Shown piece after piece: positions 26,401 through 36,124 of a DNA stretch of 64,000 nucleotides (its first letter is position 1; every line of letters begins with the position of its first letter). The DNA lies in assembly GCA_018292915.2 (NCBI GenBank), contig JACVVK020000001.1, positions 1-64,000 on the forward strand. The letters run 5' to 3'. The position numbers and the translations under genes were made by a program. Origin of the DNA: Batillaria attramentaria (Eukaryota; Mollusca; Gastropoda; Batillariidae). A model generated the notes under the pieces. The model saw only the letters and a program-made list of their open reading frames with translations, did no database searches and had not been told where the DNA came from.

Positions 26401-26947
26401 TATACACAGGGCGGGGCCTCGTCCCTCATTGACATAATACATGTATATACAGAGAGCGGGTTCTCGTCCCTCATTACATGGTCATATACACAGGGCGGGG
26501 CATCGTTCACATTTACACGGTTCTCTAACTTACAAGGAAGGTAGCACATGTTTTGTTCATATTTGCTTGTTGTAATCTTAGTTTGGTTGTCATCAGGGTG
26601 GTGGTGATGATGTCGTGGGGTGTAAACGTAAAGGTCAACTGTCGGACGAGATAGAGACCATGTCCATGCGGAACCAAGGTCACTCGCGGCCCAAAATGAA
26701 GGACAACCGTTTGGAGATGATCGGCGGGCGACTCCAGGATGTTACATCTACTGTCGTCTGAAACGTCCACTCAAAGTAAACATGTCTGGCACTTGTTGTT
26801 GTTTTTTTGTTTTTTGCTTTTTTTTTTGGAGGGGGGGGGGAGACTTCAGACCAAGAAATGATTATCCCGGCCAGAAAAGTTTCTGTGCTTATTCAGCCCA
26901 TGCCCTTGAAGTGGGCAAAGGGGATTATCGCTGTCAACTGCGTCGTC

Positions 26948-27018
<71 letters not shown>

Positions 27019-27090
27019 CTGTAGAGGCTCAGAATTTCTCAAAAAGGGGTGAACCAGCCAACACCATCCGTGCGTGTGTGTGCGTGCGTG

Positions 27091-27152
<62 letters not shown>

Positions 27153-27558
27153 TTATCACATTCCAAAGAAGCCTGTTCGATTTGGTTAACTGATTCTAAC
27201 CAGCGACAGAGCTATCACCGTCAAATCACTTGAAGCGCGGTCGCGCGGTGAGTAGCTCTGTGCTCCCCTCAGTGCCCCAACGGCCTACAGCCAATGCCAG
27301 TACATGTCTGGGTGGTCGCAGCTCAGTTACGAAGTTAAGGGTGCACTTGGCGTTCGCTTCACACTTTCCTCAAACAGTTTTCCACCATTACTCTCCGATA
27401 ACACCCGTGTAGATTTTATGGGCAGGGGATCTGCACCGCGTGTGTGGCCTTTTCTTGTTCATTTATGTGTTTGTATGTCCTGATAACACTGAAGTGGTAG
27501 TAGTAAAGTGATCATTTTCTTCACAAGCGTCAACAGACATATTAGTACATCTTGTCTC

Positions 27559-27615
<57 letters not shown>

Positions 27616-28888
27616 CGTGTGCGTGAAGGGGGGCGGGGGCGTCTTGGTGTTAAAGTATTGATGGGTGTTTGGGCTGTATCGTTGCAGTATACGAAAACAT
27701 TGGATGACTCAGACCTTGACCTTACCAACGACTGGCATCAGCTGTACGCCTTTGGGGATATTGACGGAAGTAAGTATGATGGGAACATGGGATGCGGGGT
27801 GGGTGGGAGGGTGTTTGGTGGTTTAACGTCCTTTTCCACCACATAGGGTGATATCAAAGACGGGCAACGATGAAAAAGCCAGCACAAATATTTGGCCCCA
27901 GCCGGGATACGAACTCACGACCCGCCGAGCATTAGAAGTCCAACGCTCTACCGTTCGACCACCCCGGCTCCCCCATTGGATGCGGGATAGTAACGGAAGT
28001 AAGTATGAGGGGAACATGCGATGCGGGATAGTGACGGAAGTAAGTATGAGGGGAACGTGGGATGCGGGATAGTGACGGAAGTAAGTATGAGGGGAACGTG
28101 CGATGGTGACGGAAGTAAGTACGACGGGAACGCGGGATGCGGGATAGTGACGGAAATAACTATGACGGGAAGGTGGGATCCAGGATAATAATATGACAGT
28201 GTAGGGAACTTGACATTTTCTTCTGTAATATCTACACCAACAGTGTTAATATAAATTAGACGAATCAAAAATCAAAACTACTTTGTTTATTCCTAAAAGG
28301 GAAATTGAATGCCTCCGTTGTGAATAGGATACAAATAAAACATGAAATAAAAGCAGCACTAAGGACAAGATTTGTATTAGTTCTGTTATATGAGAGGTTT
28401 GTTTTTTAACCCTTTCACTGCCAGACGCGTTTCGGTTCACTCACGGATAACATCTCTTCACATCACTCTGCTGTAAACAGGAATCAAAACCTGTACTGCG
28501 TCAAGAGCTTTTTTTCCCCTAACTACTGGACAATACACATTTAACATTTTCAACTAATGTAACAGGTGCCTACTGGTGCCAGTCATGAAATAATGCGACA
28601 GCGGCAGTGAAAGGGTTAATAGCCATATTTAGTTCAGTGAGGTTTGTATTGTAGTGACGATGCTGAACGTATAAATTTGTGATAATCATTGTGCTACTGT
28701 GTGTGTGTGTGTGTGTGTGTGTAGTCGGCATGATTCTCCAACACAGTGAGATCCCGCGCGTCTCCCAAGAGAAGATAACCATGCTGCGCCCAAGAAACTC
28801 CCGTCAGTTGTGGAGCTCTGCCTCACTTCCTGTGGCCCACGTGCTTCACGTGATTCTCGTGCTGACTGTCTCCTTCGCCGTGTCATGA
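23458..28888 (+). CDS. FRRS1L-like DOMON-domain protein, 5' end missing, two frame disruptions
   Basis: Five exons join in phase: 23458-23513, 25147-25289, 26597-26775, 27688-27769, 28725-28888 (stop at 28886-28888). They match the vertebrate FRRS1L layout: a Cys motif ([15 protein letters not shown], like CGKTKGCFRYGKPGC), then the DOMON core ([56 protein letters not shown]), then a hydrophobic C-terminus with no cytochrome b561 domain. FRRS1L is a membrane-associated factor in AMPA-receptor biogenesis in vertebrates; the function here is inferred only. The visible part is about 208 residues. Upstream exons with a signal peptide were not found. The exon at 25147 has one extra base within 25181-25184, and the exon at 26597 lacks one base at about 26740/26741. 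Conserved residues continue in the shifted frame after both. The gene is either a very young pseudogene or carries base-calling indels. Introns 2 and 4 contain arrays that copy their own 5' splice sites. Confidence 0.78.
24402..24568 (-). mobile_element. SINE-A copy with TSD, DOMON gene intron 1
   Basis: A full-length copy flanked by exact TGGTATGAGA duplications (24392-24401 and 24569-24578). A (GA)n tract lies next to it. Confidence 0.9.
25283..26515 (+). repeat. About 45-50 bp minisatellite made from the exon-intron junction, DOMON gene intron 2
   Basis: About 25 units contain TTACATGGTCAGTATATACA and GGGCGGGGCCTCGTCCCTCA. The first unit overlaps the true exon end (25289), where TTACATG is coding and GTCAGT is the donor. 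So each unit repeats the last exon bases plus the 5' splice site. Confidence 0.93.
26152..26190 (-). mobile_element. SINE-A 3' tail fragment inside the donor-site array
   Basis: Only the tail module is present (GTGGGTGTTTAGGGG, TTTAACGTCCTTTTCCC); array sequence resumes directly afterwards. Confidence 0.7.
26948..27147. repeat. Two long (GT)n tracts, DOMON gene intron 3
   Basis: Tracts at about 26948-27014 and 27075-27147, separated by a short unique piece. A third lies at 27559-27612. Confidence 0.96.
27756..28180 (+). repeat. About 42-bp minisatellite made from the exon-intron junction, DOMON gene intron 4
   Basis: Units carry TGACGGAAGTAAGTATGA and GGGATGCGGGATAG. The real exon end at 27769 reads TTGACGGAA followed by GTAAGTATGA. 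About five further copies follow the inserted SINE-A. Confidence 0.92.
27799..27975 (-). mobile_element. SINE-A copy between the true donor and its decoys
   Basis: A full-length copy with GGATGCGGG on both sides. It separates the first unit, which holds the real exon end, from the other units of the array. Confidence 0.88.
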
Positions 28889-29826
28889 TACAGATACTCT
28901 GGTGACGTCATAACGTAGCAACATGGTGGCTCCGTGCCTGTTGTTTATTGAGGTTTACCGTGGGCAGCTGACTTGCGTCAGTTACAGTGGGAAGGACAGA
29001 ATGATTATACCTGGCATCGATACAAAGACACTGAATGTCTGAACTGTGACGTCAATGTGTTGCTCCAGTACTGTGACGTCAGTGTGTGTGTGTTGCTCCA
29101 ATACCGTGACTTCTCCGCTGAATATTTTATCCATCGTCGTAAGATTGGTCGTGGTTTCTGCTCTTGCTATGTTCCATCAGATATCTTATTCCCTTTTCTC
29201 TCTCTGGTTCCGTCAACCGTCAGTGTAAAGGGAGAGAACACGTTGTTGTCTCCCTTGTGCCTGTTCCATGTACGCTTGTATGAATCTATCAGTGTGATGT
29301 TTTCTTCTACTTCCGTGCATTAATTAACGAAACATTTCAATGGATTTTGTGAGCTGGAGGAGCCTCACAATAACAAGAACATGTGTAATTCTTCACGCTG
29401 ATACGTTGCGCAGTCCTCAAGCTGAACTGGAAATGGATTTTAAGTGAATGACTGACCTGAGGGACAGGAACGTTTGTGACTATACAAGAGTTCACTTGGC
29501 ACTGGGAAGATGTGTTGCTGAATAGACGCATCCCATTCTTGGTGTGGATATTGCAGAATTGCTTTCAGTCTTTTATAATAATAATTATCACTTTACAAGG
29601 GCTGTCATTTTTTCTCGTGTACTTTGCCTTTCCCTTTCAGCTGTACCCCGTACACGCCGGGTCATCCACAGTTGTATGTACTGTTTCTCGGTGTATGTTT
29701 GTTCAGTCGTGTTTCCACATGCGTGTAAACAATGTATATACATAACGCCTTCTTTAATCAGTCCCGTCAGTCTACTGATGAATCCTTCATATTCGTTTTG
29801 TTCTTCTTCTTCTTCACCTTCTTCAC
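28889..29826. other. Probable 3'UTR of the DOMON gene, then unassigned sequence
   Basis: The first few hundred bases after the stop at 28888 should be 3'UTR. No clear polyadenylation signal was chosen. No other coding exon recognised. Confidence 0.4.
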
Positions 29827-30216
29827 CCGCATCCTACGCATTCCACAGGTTAAATCGAAAACACTAGGTCAGCGAGCATTGCTCTACCACGGTCCAGTCA
29901 TTTGGAACAGTCTGTTTGCCCATGTTCGCCATGCAGAGTCAACGGGCTCTTTTAAAGTCGCTTTAAAGTCTCATTTCTTCCGGTAGTATTACACAGACTA
30001 ACTTCCCTATCATCACTGTTACCATCATTGTCATTTTAGGATGTCGTGTTAGGATGTATCATAGTTGTGTGTATGTAACGTGATGTGACGTGTATTTCAT
30101 TGTATTTAATGTGACGTATTTCATGTGTATGTATTGCCACCCTACTATTGTGAGGCGCCCAGAGCTTCAGCAGGAGGTTGGGCGCCAGACAAATCCTCAT
30201 CATTATTATTATTATT
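29827..30216 (+). mobile_element. LINE 3' end: last part of reverse-transcriptase ORF plus 3' tail
   Basis: A short open frame ending at 29986 contains LGQRALLYHGPVIWNSL and SFKVALKSHFF. This is the typical C-terminal tail of non-LTR retrotransposon ORF2 proteins (the GxRxFSYxAPxxWNSLP...FKxxLKTHLF pattern). It is followed by about 200 bp of 3'UTR, a GGCGCCC/GGGCGCC hairpin at about 30155-30187 and an (ATT)n tail. It is 5'-truncated. Confidence 0.7.
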
Positions 30217-30255
30217 CTTTTCCTGTATTGTGTAAGTTACACAATACAGGAAAAG
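30217..30255. repeat. Perfect 39-bp palindrome
   Basis: CTTTTCCTGTATTGTGTA is followed by a 3-nt loop and its exact complement. It lies immediately after the (ATT)n tail of the LINE fragment. Confidence 0.85.
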
Positions 30256-30649
30256 ACAGTAAGGAGTCAGTCAGTCACTCAGTTATTCAGTCAGCCCGAG
30301 CGGGGTGACCATGATGTAGACACTACCCAAGTGTGACCTGCTGCTCCTGGCCAAAGTCAGTCTGACCATCGGCTGCTTTACGATACAGTTGTTCACAACA
30401 AAGTTCGTTGTATTGTTTCCGCCAGGAGGCGCTACCGACCACATGAAGGACGTGATAAACATGTTGATGTGGACTTCAGTAAACGGTCAACCCGATCTTC
30501 ACAATCAGTAAATCCACCCCCCCCCCCCCCTCCATCCTTCCCCTGCTATACAAAACCGCCATCTTTCTAACAGTACATTTTTGTTGACTTCCTTCCTCTT
30601 ATAACCTCCAGTCAGGGGGTTTTGGCTGAAGGTGTAGTAGTGAGAAAGG

Positions 30650-31110
30650 AGAACTGGTTCTCCGTACATGATCACATAGTCTTGTGAGGAAGGAGAACTG
30701 GTACTCTGTACATGATCGCATAGTCTTGTGAGGAAGGAGAACAGGTATTCTGTACATGATCACATAGTCTTGTGAGGAAGGAGAACTGGTTCTCTGTACA
30801 TGATCGCATAGTCTTGTGAGGAAGGAGAACTGGTTCTCTGTACATGATCGCATAGTCTTGTGAGGAAGGAGAACTGGTTCTCTGTACATGATCACATAGT
30901 CTTGTGAGGAAGGAGAACTGGTTCTCTGTACATGATCACATAGTCTTGTGAGAAAGGAGAACTGGTACTCTGTACATGATCACATAGTCTTGTGAGGAAG
31001 GAGAACTGGTTCTCTGTACATGATCACATAGTCTTGTGAGAAAGGAGAACTGGTACTCTGTACATGATCACATAGTCTTGTGAGGAAGGAGAACTGATAC
31101 TTTGTACATG
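30650..31110. repeat. 45-bp minisatellite, about 10 copies
   Basis: Units with GAGGAAGGAGAACTGGTTCT and CTGTACATGATCACATAGTC. Confidence 0.94.
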
Positions 31111-31290
31111 ATCACGCTGTCTTACGTGAACAAGCAAACCTCAGCATGTCAACCTGCGAAGGGATCACTACTAGCACTAGTCTTGATGAAGGCTTTGTCA
31201 CACTCACTTAAGGTATCGACAGCATGGATGTGGAGGTTTCGGGGGAAGGGGGGGGGGGGAGGAGAGTGGGTGGAAGGGGCTTTCTTTTCT

Positions 31291-31321
<31 letters not shown>

Positions 31322-32655
31322 GGTCACGATCAGTAATTGTCTTTGATCAATAATTTTGATGCCAGGAAGTCAGATGTCTTCCATCAAGTTTGAAGCGAAA
31401 ATGGTCGGCATGAAGCTGTCAGTGTTTTACACTATTGCTGCAGTTTTCACGCACAAAACTGAAACGGCACAGCAATTCCATAGCTTTGTGTTATCAAAGC
31501 GCCCATGCTAATATGCTAGGGTGACCGCAAATACGGATACTGACGCTTAGGGTTAGCAAAGGTAGTATTGAAGATAAGGTGTTGAAACTGGATGGAGAAA
31601 ATGCGTTGAAACTGAAGCAGTGAAGGAGAAGAAGGCGTTGGAGGAAAGTTGGGATATTACCGGCACGTCGCGCTAAGTGCGGGCGAATGGAAGCCAGTAA
31701 AACGATACACAGGACGACAGCAGCACAAAACGATCACATAAACGTGATCAAATAAAATAAAAAAAATGACAGGCAGACAAACCTAGTGAATAAAAAAGCT
31801 AGACGGAAACAAACCAAAGCTGATGTGACAGTTGCCAGTGTGTGGATTTTCCACCATCGTCCACGGAATCATATTCACATGCAACTCACACTGACCGACA
31901 CTAACCGTAGCTTGGCCTTGATTGGAGATACCGGTACAATAACACCAACAACAAATAGTCACGTGTACGATACATGTATCCCAGCTTACCAGAATCGTTC
32001 TGTCCCCAGACTCTCAACAGCCCCCCCCCCAGCCCCCACCCTCTCCCCAAAAAGCACTATTAAGTAGAGCACGCGCCGGCCTGTTTCTAGTGCCCCAGTG
32101 TTTTGTTTGTTTGTTTTTTTGTTGTTTTTTTTTTTCTTCTTCTTTTGCAGCCATTGTACCTTGGCCTACACACTCCGTAACCCACCCCACCCTAGCATCC
32201 GTTGTCCACAACGAACATGATATTCTTTTTTGCCGTGTACGTGCTACGGGCGTAATGATCAAATAGATGTGTCCACCACTCCCCCCCCCCCCCCCCCCCC
32301 CTCCCTCCCTCCCTGCCTCCCTGTTTATGGGTATTTACGAAAGGACAGGCCGTAAAATTACAAAAACTATGGCGTTTGGTTGACATTCACTCTCCGCCCA
32401 GAAGGTTCATGACTCACAGAACGGCTTTTAAGTTGCAGCGACTTCCATTCATGAGTGAATGGTGTGTTTCTTCTGGACTGTTGTTTTGGAGTTTTTGTTT
32501 TAAATATCGTTGTTGTCTGTGGTGGTGGTGGCGTCTTTTGTTGTTGTTGTTTAATATGATGATGATGTCAGTTGTCAGTGATGACTGGAGTGGTGTGCCA
32601 GCTGATAAGCATGAACACTGGTTTGTATTAGGTGGAATGTGTGTGTATGTGTGTG

Positions 32656-32694
<39 letters not shown>

Positions 32695-34410
32695 GTGTGT
32701 GTGTGTGTGACTGACATCCCGGCATTGCCCGCGAACAAAGCTGATGGGATGATTTCCGGAGGAGATTGTTTCTGTACCGGCTGAAAAGGGAGGTGCATCA
32801 GACTGTGATTAGCCTCATGTAATGACGAATGACCACAGGGTAAACACTGGAACAACTCTGTGCCAGCTTCACTCACTCCCCGGCTGACCTCGGATCATCA
32901 TCGATTTTTGTTGAAGTCGTTCGGGCGCCCATCCCAGTTTCTCTTATCACTCCGTTAACAAGATCTCTAATGGACATTGATTCCTCCTGCTCCCTATGTC
33001 GTGGTGGTGGCGTTTTTTTCCATGGCTTAAGCTCCTCGGTTCTTTGAGAAGAAAAATCGCGGTGTCAGTCGGGGTGCATGTTACTGTTGAAAGAGATGTC
33101 ATGTACAAATCGTTCTTTTGTGTGCCTGGTTCAACAGGCTTGATTTGTGTTCAGAAATACAATGGCTACACTTAATTACAGTGTGTGGAAATGTTTGTAT
33201 AACACAACTACTTGTTTGCTCAATGGTTTCTACGTCATATGTGCATCATTTCTACGTTACCAAAAACAAAAAACAAAAAAAACAACGTTATGTTTCTACT
33301 ACAATGGCTGTAGACTTTCGTTGTATTGCATTATGTCAGATGTGTCAAGTGATTGACTTTCTCTCTACCGCCGGAAAACTTTCCACGTGGTTTTCTGTCA
33401 CCTGATTACCCTGGCCCTCCCATCACCAGTTATCTCCCTTTTTTGCCCCCCCCCCCCCCTCCCCTCCGCCCCAGTCTCAACACAGTGTCCTACAATGCTA
33501 GTTGGCGTAGTGGCGTGCTCAAGTGAGCCGGACATAATGATGAGTTTGTCTGAGCCACGGAAACGTCATCATGACGTGTTTACCTGAACCAGTCGTAGTC
33601 ATGACGTATTCATCGGGCGGCAACTGACTGATATGACGCAAGTCTACATGAAAACTGAAGTTGAATCAGTGTTTAGGACTGTGCGTTAACAGCACCACCA
33701 CCACCCAACCCCTCCCCCCACCCCCCACCCACCCCGACATAGATGGCTGCTGACCCGATGTACTTCACCTGACTACTACTGTGACTGACTTGACAACTGC
33801 CGGTCAGGCCGGAGTCACAGTGATGACCGGCGCCATGTCACGTCACAGTCTCAGTTGTTGATCATCGTGACGCCGGTACTGAAGTCATCAGGCCGCTGGC
33901 AGTTTGATCAGATGATGTCATACATGTACATGTACTTACTACAATTCCTGTCATTTACTAGCTGCATCAGTAGCAGTTTCAATTTATAATGTCGTCAGTT
34001 ATTTTGTCTTAATAAACTTGATCGTCTGTATTCTTTTTTTTGTCGTCAGTCTTTGCGGTTTCACTGAGTCAGTCAGTCAGGTGCTACTCCTGTCACTGAG
34101 TCTCAACCTCAGTAGTTGGTTGGTTGGTTGGTTCACTGCAGCGGTTGGCCGCCGGTTGACTGGTTGGTCAGTAAATTGAACTAACTTGAAGGCTGCTCGG
34201 CTCGAGGCCTGCGGTCGTGTGGAATCACTCAGTAGGACTGAACACAACTCCCTTTTGACAACAGCAACACTGACTGAACACGGACACTCCACGACTGGAT
34301 GCCGGTCTACCGTACAACCTGATCACGGCATCCTGAACAGTGGCAGCTCAGTTGTAGGTCGGACACTCGATACAACTGAGTTACATGAAATCCCCCCCCC
34401 CCCCCCGCCC
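31111..34410. other. No gene seen: intergenic
   Basis: Homopolymer runs (G at 31247, T at 31296, C at 32280 and 33448) and (GT)n at 32637. The part from 33590 onwards is rich in short CTGA, CACTGA and CCGG words. No exon supported. Confidence 0.5.
32637..32709. repeat. (GT)n microsatellite
   Basis: An interrupted (GT)n tract of about 36 dinucleotides. Confidence 0.96.
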
Positions 34411-34525
34411 GGGGAGTCGGTGGCTCAACGGTTTGAGCCGCGTTGGACTCGAGATTGAAAGGTCCCGGGTTCGAATCCCGACAGGGCCAAAATTTGTACA
34501 GGCCTTTTTCACGTTGCCCCGCTTC
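34411..34525 (+). mobile_element. SINE-A-related tRNA-like copy upstream of ELP2
   Basis: A tRNA-like head (TGGCTCAACGGTTTGAGC, B-box GGGTTCGAATCCC) with a short body resembling SINE-A (CAAAATTTGTACAGGC). The 3' part is lost. Confidence 0.55.
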
Positions 34526-35434
34526 CACCGACTGTGAACTGGATCTGTTCAAGTCAACTTGTTCATTACAGTCAAGGATACATAAACTTGAATGTGACCG
34601 ACACTGACCTGGCAGTCTGACTGGATTGAATAAGTCAGTGTTCAGCCGGATTGTACAGTTAGGGTAGCCATCCCCATACCCCATAACCGGCTGCACCCGT
34701 TAGGGCCGTCTGCAGTCACCTCGTTGTGGCGTGGAGTAGTAACCACCCACCCACCCACCCGCTCCCCCCGCATACTTTGGACAGACTGAGGTGTCCACTG
34801 AGCCACTGGGGCGACTCAGTAATCGTTCAACGTAGGCCGGATAGGCGGGTACTCTAAACCCTCTAAGTTGAGTAGGTACCTTTTGGCCATATTCGGGGTT
34901 GCTGAGCAACCTCTAAGTGTTTGTATCGGCTGCTCACTGACACGGCACCTGTGCTCTCTCTCTCTCTCTCTCTCTCTGCCGGACCGGCCGCTGAGACGGT
35001 CACCTGTGGAACGCAGCCGGCACTGCGCAAGGAGACAACTGCCAGCAGTTCCTACACCTGTCCGTCTTACTGATTCCGCTGATGACTCGAACTGGCAGTG
35101 ACCGCCGGTCTGACTTAAGCGACAGCTGAGTGCTAGTTACGACAGCAGTGACTGATCCGGCGTTTCACTGACGGAGTCCCAAAGACATCACTGACACGCA
35201 AGTGCACATCCCGCAACAGGCCCGGGAGCTGGATGAACTCACCGCCAACACAGTACATGCGTACATAATACCATTAAAGGTCTGCAATCTCAGCAAAAAG
35301 CCGCAAACACTGCGTTTTTTAAAACTGCGACTCCTTCGACTGTGCATCAGTAATCCAGGCAACTCAGTCTGTCGGCACTGGCGCGCGCGCGCGCGCACAC
35401 ACACACACGGTGACACACACACGGCACACGCACG

Positions 35435-35481
<47 letters not shown>

Positions 35482-35489
35482 ACTGAGTC

Positions 35490-35853
35490 AGTTGCAGAGT
35501 CAGTTTTCAGCGCTTCATACTGAGTTGGGGACCCTTATAAAACCAGAGCACGACTGAGTTTGCCGTGACATTATTTAATTGGCTGTTGGTCAGTGAGCGA
35601 GACACATCGCTACACTGAGTGTCTAGCGGATGTTGAGTGCTGCACGATCTTCAGTTCTCGCTCTGAACTGCCGGAAACGCAAACGGCTGAACCGTGGCCG
35701 GCGGCTGTGAAATCAGGTTGCCCTTGGCTTTTATTGGGATTTCAGGGACGCTTAAAACTCTGCAACTGTGACAGAGTTGACTGTGCTTGCACGGTCGACT
35801 CTATAACATTTTTTCGCACTTCGGAAAGCTTTTTGTTGGGAGCTTAGATCTTT
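35490..35853 (+). repeat. Palindromic element, copy 2, just upstream of ELP2
   Basis: The right arm and the central loop align with 17225-17530, including TTATAAAACCAGAGCACGA and the terminal GGAGCTTAGATCTTTAA. Relative to copy 1 it carries several short insertions rich in CTGAG and CCGG words. It ends 138 bp before the ELP2 start codon and could supply promoter sequence. Confidence 0.65.
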
Positions 35854-35893
35854 AATTGCAGTCCGTGGTTTGCAACCAGCAAGCAGGTGCGCC

Positions 35894-36124
35894 ATGGGGA
35901 ACACAAATCCGCCCACGGATTACGTCCCTTCTCGCTTTGGTCTCGGTTACACTACACGGGTGGTGTGTGAAAACCGAGAGTGCCAAACACCATGGCGGAC
36001 GCTGTACACACGTGTTATGTCAGTTCAGGTTGCAATCGCGTCCCACATTGTGCTGACTGGGGCAGGAACGGTCTCATATGTTATGGATCTTGTAACAGTG
36101 TTATCATCTATCGTCCTGACGTGA
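35894..36124 (+). promoter_or_regulatory. Upstream ORF overlapping the ELP2 start
   Basis: An ATG at 35894 (context GCGCCATGGGG) opens 77 codons including the stop at 36124. It overlaps the ELP2 start (35992) out of frame and runs into intron 1. If the transcript begins upstream of 35894, this uORF would compete with ELP2 initiation. The transcription start is unknown, so its use is uncertain. Confidence 0.35.

Noticed and set aside
26949..27159. Cys/Val and Thr/His open frames in (GT)n tracts
   Set aside because: These are dinucleotide repeat artefacts on both strands.
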